A stretch of DNA of 64,000 nt. Source: an uncultured Lachnospiraceae bacterium. GTDB taxonomy: Bacteria > Bacillota > Clostridia > Lachnospirales > Lachnospiraceae. Positions 24,424-34,689 of the stretch are shown here, piece after piece (within the stretch, counting starts at the first letter, position 1; the number at the start of each line of letters is the position of its first letter). A model generated the notes under the pieces. It was not told the DNA's origin, ran no database searches, and saw nothing but the letters and a program-made list of their open reading frames with translations. Both the position numbers and the translations under genes were made by a program. The stretch is taken from positions 1 through 64,000 of the forward strand of contig CANQRU010000003.1 of NCBI GenBank assembly GCA_947626395.1, written 5' to 3'.

Positions 24424-26748
24424 TTACCCCGCCGTCCGCTCGATATCCAGAACGCCCTCGATCTGCCGCAGCTTCTCTGTGAGCCTGGCCAGCTCTTCCG
24501 CGCCGGGGATATCGAAGGTCATGACGACCGTCGCCTTCCCCTGCCGGTTGGTGCGCACATTGATGGACGTGATATCCACCTGCCGCTCCGTAAATATTTT
24601 CGATATATCCACCAGAAGCCCGATCCGGTTGTTGGCGAAGATCTGGATCTCCGCCGTGTATTTCTCCTCGCCCGTTCCGCTTTCCTGCTTCTGCCACTCC
24701 GCGTCGATCAGCCTGGCCCGTTCCTCCTCCGGAAGATTGATGATGTTCACACAGTCCGTCCGGTGGATAGACACGCCGCGGCCCCGGGTCACGAAGCCTA
24801 CGATCTCATCGCCCGGAACCGGATTGCAGCAGCGGGAAAACCGCACGGCCACATCATGGATGCCCTTGACGATGATCCCGCTCTGGGACTTCTTCGTCGC
24901 GGGAGCCTTATTGCTGCTCATATCGCTTAAGCCGTCAAGAACCTGCGTATCCGTGATCTCGCGCTTTAATTTCTTATCGCGCTCCTCCAGCATCTTGTTG
25001 ATGACCTGGCCCTCTTTCAGGCCGCCGTGGCCGATGGACGCCAGCACCGAATCCCAGTCCTTGAAGGCGTAGCGCTGCATGACCTTCTCCATGAATTCCG
25101 GCTTGCTGATCTCGGCGTAATTGATGCCCTTGGCCTTGCAGTAGCGGTCGATCATCTCCTTGCCGCGGATGATATTGTCTTCCTTCAGTTCGGTCTTGAA
25201 CCACTGGTTGATCTTGTTTCGGGCCTGGGTGCTCTTGACCAGCGCCAGCCAGTCCCGGCTGGGACCCTTGGCGTTCTGGGATGTGATGATCTCGATCTGG
25301 TCGCCGGTCTGCAGCACATAATCGATATTCACCAGCTTCCCGTTGACACGGGCGCCCACCATCTTATTGCCCACAGCGCTGTGGATCGCATAAGCGAAAT
25401 CAATCGGCGTGGAGCCGCTGGGCAGCGTCTTCACATCGCCGGACGGCGTAAAGCAGTAGACACTGTCCGAGAACAGATCCAAATCGCCCTTGACCATGCT
25501 TAAGAATTCCGAAGAATCGTCCGTGTCCCGCTGCCACTCCAGGATCTGTCTGAGCCACGCCATCTTGGCGGCCTCGTCGCCCTCCGCAGTGACGCCGCTG
25601 CCGCTCTCTTTGTATTTCCAGTGCGCCGCGATACCGTACTCCGCGGTCCGGTGCATCTCATAGGTCCGGATCTGGATCTCGAAAGGCTGGCCGGTGCCGG
25701 AGAACAGCGTCGTGTGCAGCGACTGGTACATATTCGGTTTCGGCATGGCGATATAGTCCTTGAAACGGCCGGGAATCGGCTTATACATCTCATGGATGAT
25801 GCCCAGGGCCGCGTAACAGTCCTTCACTGACTCCACCATGATACGTACGGCAAACAGATCATAGATCTGATCGATGGTCTTATTCTGATTGACCATCTTC
25901 TTATAGATACTGAAGAAATGCTTAACGCGGCCGCCGACGGTGGCTTCGATGCCGGCTTCCTTCAGATTCTCCTCGATCTCCTTTACGATGCCCTGCAGGA
26001 ACGCCTCGCGGGCGTCTTTCCGCAGATTCACCTTCTCCACCAGGTCGTAATAGACCTCGGGCTTTAAGAACTTCAGCGACAGATCGTCCAACTCGATCTT
26101 GATCTTGGAAATACCGAGCCGGTCCGCGATCGGCGCGTAGATCTCCAGCGTCTCCCTGGCCTTCTCCTTCTGCTTCTCCGGCTTCCAGAACTTGCCGGTT
26201 CGCATGTTGTGCAGGCGGTCGGCCAGCTTGATGATGATCACGCGGATGTCCTTAGCCATGGCCAGGAACATTTTCCGAAGGTTCTCCGCCTGGATCTCCA
26301 CCTTGTCCTTGTCCCAGGACAGCTGGGTCAGCTTGGTGACGCCGTCTACCAGGAACGCCACGTCGGAACCGAATTCCCGGGTCATATCGTCCAGCGTCAT
26401 GCCGGTGTCCTCGACCACGTCGTGGAGCAGACCGGCGGCGATGGTCTCCTTATCCATCTCCAGGTCGGCCAGGATGATGCCAACACAAAGAGGGTGAATG
26501 ATGTACGGTTCACCCGATTTGCGTTTCTGGTCCTTATGCGCGTCTTTGGCCAGCAGATATGCTTTTTCAACAAGGGAAATGTCGTCGGAAGGATGGTATC
26601 TGCGGATGCTGGTGATCAGATCCTGATACAGCTCTTCCGGGCTCGTAAATGACGCCGGGGCCTCCAGTTCCTGCTCCAGCGGCTCTTTGAACGCTTCCGG
26701 CTCCGCAGGCTTCTGCTCCAGCGATTCTTTTGACAATTCCTGCGCCAT
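24424..26748 (-). CDS. rel: Bifunctional (p)ppGpp synthetase/hydrolase Rel
   Basis: 774 residues with the full long-RSH order: HD hydrolase (HPLCVGIILADLEMDKETIAAGLLHDVVEDTG), synthetase domain (DRLGISKIKIELDDLSLK... VRIMVESVKDCYAALGIIH), TGS (DVKTLPSGSTPIDFAYAIHSAVG), the helical/zinc-finger region with the CCNPVPGD motif, and a C-terminal ACT domain. It makes and degrades the stringent-response alarmone. The start at 26748 (MAQELSKES) has AAGGTGA upstream; the longer open frame to 27000 is not needed. The N-terminal 40 residues have Glu-Pro repeats (KEPLEQ, KESLEQ) as a species-specific extension. Confidence 0.96.
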   Translation of the reverse strand: MAQELSKESLEQKPAEPEAFKEPLEQELEAPASFTSPEELYQDLITSIRRYHPSDDISLVEKAYLLAKDAHKDQKRKSGEPYIIHPLCVGIILADLEMDKETIAAGLLHDVVEDTGMTLDDMTREFGSDVAFLVDGVTKLTQLSWDKDKVEIQAENLRKMFLAMAKDIRVIIIKLADRLHNMRTGKFWKPEKQKEKARETLEIYAPIADRLGISKIKIELDDLSLKFLKPEVYYDLVEKVNLRKDAREAFLQGIVKEIEENLKEAGIEATVGGRVKHFFSIYKKMVNQNKTIDQIYDLFAVRIMVESVKDCYAALGIIHEMYKPIPGRFKDYIAMPKPNMYQSLHTTLFSGTGQPFEIQIRTYEMHRTAEYGIAAHWKYKESGSGVTAEGDEAAKMAWLRQILEWQRDTDDSSEFLSMVKGDLDLFSDSVYCFTPSGDVKTLPSGSTPIDFAYAIHSAVGNKMVGARVNGKLVNIDYVLQTGDQIEIITSQNAKGPSRDWLALVKSTQARNKINQWFKTELKEDNIIRGKEMIDRYCKAKGINYAEISKPEFMEKVMQRYAFKDWDSVLASIGHGGLKEGQVINKMLEERDKKLKREITDTQVLDGLSDMSSNKAPATKKSQSGIIVKGIHDVAVRFSRCCNPVPGDEIVGFVTRGRGVSIHRTDCVNIINLPEEERARLIDAEWQKQESGTGEEKYTAEIQIFANNRIGLLVDISKIFTERQVDITSINVRTNRQGKATVVMTFDIPGAEELARLTEKLRQIEGVLDIERTAG

Positions 26749-26971
26749 ACTGTCACCTTCTCTATACATAGCGCGTCCCCAAAAGAATCTCGCGGTGGGG
26801 ACGCGGGATCTGCGAAAAATAATGAATTTATTATAATGATATTCGTTGGAAAATGCAAGGGGTATTTCGCGTGGGGGAACGGATTTGCGAGATTTGCGGG
26901 ATGATCCGTGAAACAGATTCACTCTCAAATAAAGAAATACGAGCAGAACGTCGCCGATTCTCTGCCCGCAC

Positions 26972-27012
26972 GGAAATAAACCGCGGGAAGTCCATACCAC
27001 AGAACCTCCCGC
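26972..27012 (-). terminator. Terminator of apt
   Basis: On the minus strand GCGGGA pairs with TCCCGC around an 18-nt loop, followed by GGTTTATTT. It lies directly after the apt stop codon. Confidence 0.5.
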
Positions 27013-27026
27013 GCGAACGATTTTAT

Positions 27027-27551
27027 TTATTTGCCTTCGTAAGTGATCACGGAATCCACGTCATAACCGGCCAGCTTTTCACGGCCCTTGAGACCGGCCA
27101 GTTCCATGATAAAGCAGATCTTCACGACTTCGCCGCCCAGCTGTTCCACCAGTTTCACGATCGCTTCGATCGTGCCGCCGGTCGCGATCAGGTCGTCGAT
27201 GATGACCACCTTCTGGCCGGGTTTGATGGAATCCTTGTGCATCTCGATCACGGCGCTTCCGTACTCCAGGTCATACTCCATGCTGACGGTCTCGCAGGGA
27301 AGCTTTCCTTTCTTGCGGACAGGCACAAACCCTTTGTGCATCGCGTAGGCTACAGGCACGCCGAAAATAAACCCGCGGGACTCCGGCCCTACCACCACGT
27401 CAAAATCCTTGTCCTTCAGAAAATCCATGATTCCGTCAATGGCCAGCTTCAGGCCGTCCGGATCCTGAAGGATCGTTGTAATGTCACGGAAAATGATTCC
27501 CGGTTCCGGGAAATCCGGTATACTTCTTACATAATCCTCTACTTTTTTCAT
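27027..27551 (-). CDS. apt: Adenine phosphoribosyltransferase
   Basis: 174 residues, the standard length. Motifs: IPDFPEPGIIFRDITTIL at the N-terminus and PRPP-binding VVIIDDLIATGGTIEAIVKL. It salvages adenine to AMP. It lies upstream of rel as in many Firmicutes (apt-rel neighbourhood), although 278 bp and a possible terminator separate the two here. Confidence 0.96.
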   Translation of the reverse strand: MKKVEDYVRSIPDFPEPGIIFRDITTILQDPDGLKLAIDGIMDFLKDKDFDVVVGPESRGFIFGVPVAYAMHKGFVPVRKKGKLPCETVSMEYDLEYGSAVIEMHKDSIKPGQKVVIIDDLIATGGTIEAIVKLVEQLGGEVVKICFIMELAGLKGREKLAGYDVDSVITYEGK

Positions 27552-27744
27552 TGTGCTGTCCCTCTCCTTCTCTCTTCTTATCGTGAAACACAGAATCCCT
27601 GCCGCCGCATTCCCGCAGATATCTGTCCTTCGATTCCATTCTTCTATATCATAGCACTTTCACGGTTTTAAGACAAGCGGCATCTCGTACCTCAGGCCCC
27701 GGCCGCGCGTTTTCGTCTTCAGGAACCGGCACTCCAAATCCATC

Positions 27745-28638
27745 CTACCTGCGCGGATGGGCCCCCTGATAGGCTCTCCGGACGGAATCCGCTTCCTTTA
27801 CCGCGTACGCCGCGTACATCTGCGTCGTGGCCGGATCCGCATGCCCCAGCATGGTCTGTACCGCCTGAATATCCGCGCCTCCGCTGATCAGATGAGCCGC
27901 GAAGGAATGGCGGAGCGTATAAGGCGTAATATCCGCGGTGATCCCCGCCTTCTCTCCGTAGTGCTTGATGATCTTCCAGAAGCCCTGACGGCTCATCGGC
28001 TGACCGCTGCAGTTGACGAACAGTTCAGAAAGATCGTTTCCCTTCAGCAGTTTCCCACGGGCCTGCTCCACATAACTTGCCAGCGCCTGCCTGGCCGCGC
28101 GGCCGAACGGCACCGTCCGCTCCCGTTCCCCGTCATGGCATGTCACAAAGCCGATCGGCATATTCACATCCTCAACGCACAGACTGATCAGTTCCGACAC
28201 GCGCAGTCCGGTCGCATACAGAAGCTCCAGCATCGCTTTGTCGCGGATCTCCTTAGGCGTCGCGTCCTGAGGCTGGGACAACAGCCGGTCCACCTCTTCT
28301 ACCGACAATATCTCCGGCGCCTTCCGCTCCACATGGGGCGTCTTCAGAAGCTCCGTCGGATCCCTGCGCACGTTCCCCTGACGAAGTTCATAGCGGAAAA
28401 ACGCCCTCATGGATGCCATGACCCTGGAAACCGTCGTCGCGGCCCTGCCATTCTTCTCCAGATAAAGGATATAGGAATTCAGAGAAGTCTTCGTAACCTT
28501 CGAAACGCCGGTGACTCCGCAGCCTTCCAGATACTCAGCCATCTGGTTCAGGTCCCGCTCATAAGACACCAGCGTGTTGTGGGAAGCCTTTTTCTCATCC
28601 CGCATATATTCTATAAACTCTCTGATCTCCGTCTCCAT
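27745..28638 (-). CDS. xerD: Tyrosine recombinase XerD/XerC
   Basis: 298 residues: N-terminal SAM-like core-binding domain (1-100) and catalytic domain with Arg in LLYATGLRVSELISL, HxxR in YTLRHSFAAHLISGGADIQAVQTMLGH, and Tyr near TQMYAAYAV. It should resolve chromosome dimers at dif. The start is METEIREFIEYMRDEKKASHNTL, preceded by GGGGGAG; a 118-residue in-frame upstream stretch is not coding-like. The order nudF-spoIIM-xerD matches the conserved Bacillus neighbourhood, which supports the XerD (RipX) assignment over a mobile integrase. Confidence 0.92.
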   Translation of the reverse strand: METEIREFIEYMRDEKKASHNTLVSYERDLNQMAEYLEGCGVTGVSKVTKTSLNSYILYLEKNGRAATTVSRVMASMRAFFRYELRQGNVRRDPTELLKTPHVERKAPEILSVEEVDRLLSQPQDATPKEIRDKAMLELLYATGLRVSELISLCVEDVNMPIGFVTCHDGERERTVPFGRAARQALASYVEQARGKLLKGNDLSELFVNCSGQPMSRQGFWKIIKHYGEKAGITADITPYTLRHSFAAHLISGGADIQAVQTMLGHADPATTQMYAAYAVKEADSVRRAYQGAHPRR

Positions 28639-28762
28639 GGTACTCCCCCGGCTCCTCCCCAAAAGAGCCTGAACTGACTTTGTTTTAACATTATAGCCCC
28701 TATTTTTGATAAAATCAAACACATTTTTCCCACTTATATCCGGTTTTTCCAATGATTTACAT

Positions 28763-28813
28763 AAAAAATACAACATATGGAAAGCTGGATTCTCCCACTT
28801 CCCTATATGTTGT
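28763..28813 (-). terminator. Terminator of spoIIM
   Basis: On the minus strand ACAACATAT pairs with ATATGTTGT, extended inward by GGGAAG with CTTTCC, and followed by ATTTTTT. It is a long, stable stem with a T tract. Confidence 0.8.
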
Positions 28814-28835
28814 AAAAAATGGAAATTGTTTTTTT

Positions 28836-29363
28836 TTAGAAACGCGGCAACAGCGGATTGATATAAGCTTCCAGAAATATCCCCGCACCCGCGAGCACCG
28901 TCAGAAGGATCCAGATCCGCATCCTGAGCCGGTCGAGTCCCCCGCCGGCCCGGACCGCCATGAATACCCACACAGGCAGATAGCAAAGCCACTGCGGAAA
29001 CACCCCCAACAGGAACGCCGGAAGGCCCAGAAGCCCCCTCTCAAGCGTCAGTACCGAGACCAGAAGACCACAGGCCGCCCCGGCCGCAAAAGCAAACACG
29101 GCAAAGCCGGCGGCTGACAGCGGGGTCATCCCCACAAGCGCCGCCAGACCCAGCTCCGACAGCCTTTGTCTGGCCGTATATCCCCACAGGCTTCTTCGCT
29201 GACCTGCGGTCAGAGCGCTGTAACCGGGAACCATCTGCCCATAGACCGCCAGTTCCCCAAGCTGCCCGCCCAGACAATTCGCCAGGATCGTCCCGGCTGC
29301 CGTGCCGCAGAAAAGACAGCACAGCAGCACCATGGAATACGTCAGTTTCAATCGCTTCATCAT
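28836..29363 (-). CDS. spoIIM: Stage II sporulation protein M
   Basis: About 175 residues with five predicted helices and the SpoIIM-family layout (N-terminal helix, LSELGLAALVGMTPLSAAGFAVFAF, C-terminal FPQWLCYLPVWVFMAVRAGGG). With SpoIID and SpoIIP, SpoIIM forms the peptidoglycan-degrading engulfment complex in the forespore septum. Gene order next to xerD and nudF supports it. The start is ambiguous among TTG at 29372 and two adjacent ATGs at 29363 and 29360. Confidence 0.83.
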   Translation of the reverse strand: MMKRLKLTYSMVLLCCLFCGTAAGTILANCLGGQLGELAVYGQMVPGYSALTAGQRRSLWGYTARQRLSELGLAALVGMTPLSAAGFAVFAFAAGAACGLLVSVLTLERGLLGLPAFLLGVFPQWLCYLPVWVFMAVRAGGGLDRLRMRIWILLTVLAGAGIFLEAYINPLLPRF

Positions 29364-29563
29364 AGACTTCAACCCACTTCCGCCTGCATCGCGCCGCGTC
29401 CGGCGCCTGATCTGCCGGGCACCGCCTTATATGCGCGAATCCCCGCTATGACGTCAGCGCACTGCCGCTGGGCTGATGCAGCATGCCAGACGCCGCCCTA
29501 TACGCGCAGACACTCGTCTTCTGAAGTCTATGAAACATTTCTCTCAGATATGCCGGCGACCGT

Positions 29564-30100
29564 CTATCCGCGGATCTTCGCCGCATAGGCGCAGATCGCC
29601 GCCACCGTCTTGCCGTCGGTCATCTTTCCCTGAAAGATCAGCTTCAGCAGATCTTCCAGATCCCAGGCCTCTACCTCGATCACCTCGTCCTCATCAAGAT
29701 GCTGGTGGGACGGGATCAGATTCCTGGCTACGAAAATATCGATGGCTTCATCGCAGAACGCCACCGTCGTGTTGACGCTTATCAGATATTCCATATTCTC
29801 CGTGCGGAAGCCGGTCTCTTCTTCCAGTTCCCGGTAGGCGCACTCGATCTTCGGCTCATCCGGAGCGTCCAGCTTGCCGGCAGGTATCTCCAGCGTCTCC
29901 CGGTCCAGCGCATTCCGGTACTGGCGCACCATCAGGATCTTCCCATCATCCGTAACCGGAACCACCGCCGCCGCTCCGTCATGGTGGATGAAATCCCAGT
30001 GGGCCTCGTGTCCGTTAGCCAGCACCGTGTCTTCATAGATCTTAAGGATCGTCCCCTGATATTTAAGCTGCCGGTCCAGACGGACCACTTTGTCTGCCAT
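29564..30100 (-). CDS. nudF: NUDIX hydrolase, ADP-ribose pyrophosphatase type
   Basis: 178 residues. The Nudix box reads GKLDAPDEPKIECAYRELEEETGF, with one extra residue between the first Gly and the motif Glu; the REL-EE-G core is intact. It is of the NudF/ADP-ribose pyrophosphatase class, cleaving ADP-ribose to AMP and ribose-5-phosphate. It is upstream of spoIIM and xerD, a conserved order. Ribosome-binding site AAAGGAGG. Confidence 0.92.
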   Translation of the reverse strand: MADKVVRLDRQLKYQGTILKIYEDTVLANGHEAHWDFIHHDGAAAVVPVTDDGKILMVRQYRNALDRETLEIPAGKLDAPDEPKIECAYRELEEETGFRTENMEYLISVNTTVAFCDEAIDIFVARNLIPSHQHLDEDEVIEVEAWDLEDLLKLIFQGKMTDGKTVAAICAYAAKIRG

Positions 30101-30115
30101 GTCAAATACCTCCTT

Positions 30116-31150
30116 TTATTCGATCAGAGCGCCGGAAGAATCCACCCGCAGACCCAGGCCGTCCGGCACGATCGTATTCGTCAGCATGGCCCCGCTCTCC
30201 GGGTCGCAGTAATAAGATTTCCCGTTCCAGTCGATCCAGCCGGTCACCATATAGCCTTCCGAATCAAAGTAATACCATTTGTCATCAATAAACTGCCAGT
30301 TGCTGGCCGTATAGCTTCCGTCCGCGTTCCGGTACCACCAGCGCGTCCCTTCCGGGATCCACCCGTACATATCATGATAATAAGGCTGCGTTCCCGCAGC
30401 CGGCTGGCCGGCCGTCGTTTCCGTCACCGGTCCGTTGGCCGCCGGCGGCGGATACTTCTGCCGGTTCTGCTCCGCAGCGGCACTGTCCAATACTACGGCC
30501 GCAGAATCTTTCCATCTGCTTCTTATCGCCGCGTCCCAGCGGTTGACCGCGCACACTTTATAATAATACGTCCCTTCCGCGCGCATATAGCTTCCCCAGT
30601 CATAGCTCGCCGATTCGGTCGTAACGGACGGCCCCTGCCGCTTCCCGTCCTTATACAGCCGGATCTCATAATACCCTGCGTTCGCGGAGGGCGACCATTC
30701 AGCAGCAGCCGGTGAATTCCAATAGGCCTCCGTGATCCCTCCCACCTGCTCGCGAAGGGAAGGGAGCCGGATCTGCAGGACATATACAAACAGATTCTCA
30801 TCATAATGTCCATACTCATAATCGGCGCCTTTGATCCGGATCGCGGCCGGCTTCACATCAAATGTCCCGCCGTCTGTCGCTCTGAGATATACAATGATCC
30901 TGGGCACATCCGTGCTGCCCCATACCTTGTTCGTATTAAGAAGTTCTGCCTCCCGTACCTCGCAGCCTTCACTCAGCACTTCAAATCCAAAATCCCGAAT
31001 AGAACACGCTTCTCCCACCTGGATATCCGCCGTTACCTCCAGCGTGATCCTGTCGATCACGTCATCATCAGCCAGAGATATAAACGGCGCCGCCAGCGTG
31101 ACCGCAATCACCGCTGCTATCCCTATCATCTTCCCGATCCTGCGATCCAT
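30116..31150 (-). CDS. Secreted protein with C-terminal cell-wall-binding repeats
   Basis: 344 residues. Signal peptide MDRRIGKMIGIAAVIAVTLAAPF (cleavage near LADD). Residues 30-130 form an all-beta domain I do not recognise. About 135-215 resemble a fibronectin-III-like module (YYEIRLYKDGKRQ ... YYYKVCAVNRW). A Pro/Ala-rich linker follows, then choline-binding-type repeats (WWYRNADGSYTASNWQFI, KWYYFDSEGYMVTGWI). Probably a surface-attached protein without an obvious catalytic site. It sits 15 bp before nudF, possibly cotranscribed with it, which has no obvious functional meaning. Confidence 0.8.
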   Translation of the reverse strand: MDRRIGKMIGIAAVIAVTLAAPFISLADDDVIDRITLEVTADIQVGEACSIRDFGFEVLSEGCEVREAELLNTNKVWGSTDVPRIIVYLRATDGGTFDVKPAAIRIKGADYEYGHYDENLFVYVLQIRLPSLREQVGGITEAYWNSPAAAEWSPSANAGYYEIRLYKDGKRQGPSVTTESASYDWGSYMRAEGTYYYKVCAVNRWDAAIRSRWKDSAAVVLDSAAAEQNRQKYPPPAANGPVTETTAGQPAAGTQPYYHDMYGWIPEGTRWWYRNADGSYTASNWQFIDDKWYYFDSEGYMVTGWIDWNGKSYYCDPESGAMLTNTIVPDGLGLRVDSSGALIE

Positions 31151-31189
31151 ACGCCGCCCCCTTTCTGTAAATACAAGCTTTCGGGTGAA

Positions 31190-31223
31190 AAAGAAGCCCT
31201 ATAGGATCCTATAAGGCTTCTTT
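31190..31223 (-). terminator. Terminator of rny
   Basis: AAGAAGCCTTATAGG pairs with CCTATAGGGCTTCTT (one G-U), followed by TTTC on the minus strand. A clear stem beside the rny stop codon. Confidence 0.85.
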
Positions 31224-31239
31224 ACGTTCTGTTATTCTG

Positions 31240-32784
31240 TTACTTGGCATAATCCGTGACTCTCGATTCGCGGATCACATTCACGCGGATCTGTCCCGGA
31301 TACTCCATGGACTCCTCGATCTTCTTGGCAATGTCGCGGGCCATCAGCACCATATCATCGTCGCTGACCTGCTCCGGAATTACCATAATGCGGACTTCGC
31401 GTCCCGCCTGAATCGCATAGGACTTATCCACGCCCTTGAAGGAATCAGTGATCTCTTCCAGCTGCTTCAGCCGGTTCGTGTAAGTCTCCAGAGTCTCGCG
31501 CCGCGCGCCCGGACGGGCTGCCGAGATCGTATCCGCCGCCTGTACGATACAGGCGATCAGGCTCTCGGGCTCCACATCGCCATGATGGGACTCTACGGAG
31601 TTCACTACGATCGCGGACTCCTTATACTTCCGGCACAGATCTGCGCCCAGTTTTACGTGGGATCCCTCAACCTCGTGGTCGATGGACTTACCGATATCGT
31701 GGAGCAGACCGGCTCTCTTGGCCATACGGACATCCACGCCGATCTCCGCGGCCAGCAGTCCTGCAAGCTGCGCCACCTCGATGGAATGCTTCAATGCGTT
31801 CTGTCCATAGCTGGTACGGAACTTCATCTTGCCCAGAAGCTTCACAAGCTCCGGGTGGATGCCGTGGATACCAACCTCGAGGATGGCGGCTTCGCCTTCC
31901 TCACGCATATTCATCTCCACTTCCCGCTGTGCCTTCTCCACCATCTCTTCGATCCTGGCCGGATGGATGCGGCCGTCCACAATCAGTCTCTCAAGGGCGA
32001 TTCTCGCCACTTCACGTCTGACCGGATCGAATCCTGACAATACCACCGCTTCCGGTGTGTCGTCGATGATCAGTTCCACACCCGTCATGGTCTCCAGAGT
32101 ACGGATATTCCGACCCTCTCGTCCAATGATGCGTCCCTTCATCTCATCGCTGGGCAGCTGCACGACCGATACCGTAGTCTCCGCCACATGATCCGCCGCG
32201 CATCTCTGGATGGCGGTCACGATATATTCCTTCGCTTTCTTATCCGCCTCTTCCTTCGCCCTGGCCTCCAGTTCCTTCACTTTCTTCGCAGCGTCATGCT
32301 TCACATCATCTTCGATCATATGAAGCAGATAATCCCTGGCCTGTTCTTTCGTCAGTCCGGAGATACGCTCAAGCTCTGTCAATTGCCTGCTTCGCAGTTC
32401 TTCCGCTTCCGCCAGCTTCTTGTTCAGATTCTCTTCGCGCGCCGTCAGGCTTGTCTCCCTGCGTTCCAGCGTCTCTGCCTTCTTGTCCAGATTCTCTTCC
32501 TTGCTAAGTACTCGTCTCTCATACCTTTGAAGCTCTGCCCTGCGTTCCTTGGTTTCTTTATCTAATTCATTCTTCGTCCGGATGGACTCTTCCTTGGCTT
32601 CCAGGAGAGCTTCTCGCTTCTTTGTCTCTGCGGTCTTTAATGCTTCATCTATGATTTCTCTCGACTTTTCTTCCGCACTGCCGATTTTGCTTTCATATGT
32701 CTTCTTTCGGTATGCGACCGCCAATACCCAGGTAATCGGAGCTACAATGATCATTGTAAGCAATACAGGTATTATATACGACAC
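31240..32784 (-). CDS. rny: Ribonuclease Y
   Basis: 514 residues in the normal order: N-terminal membrane anchor ([21 protein letters not shown]), long charged coiled coil (about 35-200), KH domain ([29 protein letters not shown]) and HD domain ([17 protein letters not shown] ... [18 protein letters not shown]). It starts mRNA decay at the membrane. It lies downstream of recA-recX, a common Clostridia arrangement. A terminator follows. Confidence 0.97.
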   Translation of the reverse strand: MSYIIPVLLTMIIVAPITWVLAVAYRKKTYESKIGSAEEKSREIIDEALKTAETKKREALLEAKEESIRTKNELDKETKERRAELQRYERRVLSKEENLDKKAETLERRETSLTAREENLNKKLAEAEELRSRQLTELERISGLTKEQARDYLLHMIEDDVKHDAAKKVKELEARAKEEADKKAKEYIVTAIQRCAADHVAETTVSVVQLPSDEMKGRIIGREGRNIRTLETMTGVELIIDDTPEAVVLSGFDPVRREVARIALERLIVDGRIHPARIEEMVEKAQREVEMNMREEGEAAILEVGIHGIHPELVKLLGKMKFRTSYGQNALKHSIEVAQLAGLLAAEIGVDVRMAKRAGLLHDIGKSIDHEVEGSHVKLGADLCRKYKESAIVVNSVESHHGDVEPESLIACIVQAADTISAARPGARRETLETYTNRLKQLEEITDSFKGVDKSYAIQAGREVRIMVIPEQVSDDDMVLMARDIAKKIEESMEYPGQIRVNVIRESRVTDYAK

Positions 32785-32902
32785 AGGAGCACCTCCTTAT
32801 TAAATTTTCATTGTACGATAATACAACACTCTAATTTTATACTGTTTTGTGCATCATGTCAAGAAGTTTCGGCGGCACTTCGCCATGCCTCCGTGATTCT
32901 TA

Positions 32903-33520
32903 TCAGCCGGCATCCGTCTCTCCGGGGCCTTCCCCCATCATATGGCTGATATTTCCGTAAGAATATCCTCTGCGCAGAAGAGCCGCGGTCAGCTTACGCC
33001 GCTGCGCGGCGTCACAGTCCTCCGCGCTGTAGCCCCTCTTCTCCAGAAACGCCCGGATCTGTTCCCGCTCCGGTATCCGCTCGTCCCCCAGAAGCTCTCC
33101 GATCTGTTCTCTGCCAAGTCCCTTCCGCAGCAGATCCTCCTGAATCCTGCGCCGGCTGCGGCGCTGCCCATAGATCCCGATATAACGTCTTCCGTACTCC
33201 AGGTCGTCGATATAGCCATATTCCTTCAGAAATGAAACCGCACGGTCGACCGCTTCCTCCGGATAGTATCCGTCCTGAAGCTTCCGGCGTATCTCATGCT
33301 CCGTCCTGTCATGCGACTGGAGCAGATAAACAGCCCTCTCTCTGGCCCGCGGGCAGAGAACCGTCTCCAGGATCCTGCGGTATTCGTCCTCCGCCAGTTT
33401 CTTCCCGCTCTCGATCTTATATCTGCGCGCTTCCCCCTTATATAAAGCAAAGGCAAAGCCTGCATCTGTACAGACTTTGCACTTTCGCTTATCAAGAGGG
33501 ACGATATCTGTCACCAGCAT
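32903..33520 (-). CDS. recX: Regulatory protein RecX
   Basis: 205 residues, with RecX three-helix repeats: ARERAVYLLQSHDRTEHEIRRKL, AVSFLKEYGYIDDLEYGRRYI and RRIQEDLLRKGLGREQIGELL. RecX binds and modulates RecA filaments. It follows recA by 35 bp and should be in the same SOS-controlled transcript. Confidence 0.92.
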   Translation of the reverse strand: MLVTDIVPLDKRKCKVCTDAGFAFALYKGEARRYKIESGKKLAEDEYRRILETVLCPRARERAVYLLQSHDRTEHEIRRKLQDGYYPEEAVDRAVSFLKEYGYIDDLEYGRRYIGIYGQRRSRRRIQEDLLRKGLGREQIGELLGDERIPEREQIRAFLEKRGYSAEDCDAAQRRKLTAALLRRGYSYGNISHMMGEGPGETDAG

Positions 33521-33555
33521 GTCCCATCTCCCCGTATCTTCATTCCTCTTCCTGA

Positions 33556-34590
33556 CTACTCCGCAGTATTCTCCGGTTCGGCCGCGGCGTCATTCGGCTT
33601 CAGCCCGTAGAACTCTCTCACTTTATTCTCGATCTCCAGAGATACCGACGGATTCTCCTGCAGATATGCCTTCGCGTTCTCGCGGCCCTGCCCGATCCTG
33701 GCTCCCTGATAGGCGTACCAGGCGCCGCTCTTCTCAATGATGTTCACCTTCGCGGCCAGATCCAGGATGTCGCCTTCACTGGAGATCCCCCTGCCGAACA
33801 TGATATCAAACTCAGCCTCTTTAAACGGCGGCGCGATCTTATTCTTCACGACCTTCACACGGACGTGGTTGCCGACGACTTCGCCGCCCTGCTTAAGGCT
33901 CTCGGTCCGGCGGACCTCCATGCGCACAGACGCGTAGAACTTCAGGGCCCGTCCGCCGGTCGTCGTCTCCGGATTGCCGAACATAACGCCGATCTTCTCG
34001 CGGATCTGGTTAATAAAGATCACGCTGCAGTTGGTCTTACTGACTACGCCGGTCAGCTTGCGGAGCGCCTGGGACATCAGCCTGGCCTGCAGGCCCACAT
34101 GGGACTCGCCCATCTCGCCGTCGATCTCCGCCTTGGGTACCAGCGCCGCTACCGAGTCTACGATAATGATATCCACCGCTCCCGAACGGACCATGGTCTC
34201 CGTGATCTCCAGCGCCTGCTCGCCGTTATCCGGCTGGGAAATGTACAGATTATCGATATCCACGCCGATATTCCGCGCGTACACCGGATCCAGGGCATGC
34301 TCCGCGTCAATAAATCCGGCGATGCCTCCCCGCTTCTGAACCTCAGCCACCATATGAAGCGCTACCGTCGTCTTACCGCTGGACTCAGGGCCATAGATCT
34401 CAATGATACGTCCCTTCGGGATCCCGCCCAGTCCAAGGGCCAGATCCAGACTCAGGGAACCTGTGGGAACCGTCTCTATGTTCATGTTCGCTCCGTTATC
34501 TCCAAGCTTCATCACGGAGCCTTTACCATATGCTTTCTCGATCTGTGTCAGGGCCGCATCCAGGGCCTTCATCTTATCATCTCTGTTCAT
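33556..34590 (-). CDS. recA: Recombinase RecA
   Basis: 344 residues. Walker [11 protein letters not shown], Walker [13 protein letters not shown]1/L2 regions [10 protein letters not shown] and [21 protein letters not shown], and an acidic C-terminal tail. It catalyses homologous strand exchange and triggers LexA autocleavage. The start [16 protein letters not shown] at 34590 is preferred because GGAGG lies 5 nt upstream; an earlier in-frame start (34602) overlaps that site. Regulated by the LexA box just upstream. Confidence 0.98.
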   Translation of the reverse strand: MNRDDKMKALDAALTQIEKAYGKGSVMKLGDNGANMNIETVPTGSLSLDLALGLGGIPKGRIIEIYGPESSGKTTVALHMVAEVQKRGGIAGFIDAEHALDPVYARNIGVDIDNLYISQPDNGEQALEITETMVRSGAVDIIIVDSVAALVPKAEIDGEMGESHVGLQARLMSQALRKLTGVVSKTNCSVIFINQIREKIGVMFGNPETTTGGRALKFYASVRMEVRRTESLKQGGEVVGNHVRVKVVKNKIAPPFKEAEFDIMFGRGISSEGDILDLAAKVNIIEKSGAWYAYQGARIGQGRENAKAYLQENPSVSLEIENKVREFYGLKPNDAAAEPENTAE

Positions 34591-34603
34591 GTTGTCCTCC
34601 ATT

Positions 34604-34617
34604 CGAACATGTGTTCA
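34604..34617 (-). promoter_or_regulatory. LexA (SOS) box of recA
   Basis: CGAACATGTGTTCA fits the Gram-positive SOS box GAAC-N4-GTTC exactly. It overlaps the predicted transcription start and precedes the ribosome-binding site. Confidence 0.88.
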
Positions 34618-34622
34618 CGTTT

Positions 34623-34651
34623 ATCATAATACATCCGCCAATGATTGTCAA
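34623..34651 (-). promoter_or_regulatory. Sigma-A promoter of recA
   Basis: TTGACA (34646-34651) and TATGAT (34623-34628), 17 bp apart on the minus strand. Confidence 0.85.
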
Positions 34652-34689
34652 CTGTTTTTTCCGCGTTTTCTGTTTTCTCCCTTTTCTCC

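Noticed and set aside
27745..28638. Tyrosine recombinase as a mobile-element integrase.
   Set aside because: The neighbourhood nudF-spoIIM-xerD is the conserved chromosomal XerD locus, and no attachment site or cargo genes are seen.
28639..28992. 118-codon in-frame extension upstream of xerD.
   Set aside because: It runs across the spoIIM terminator and the end of spoIIM; the METEIREFI start has a good ribosome-binding site and fits the family length.
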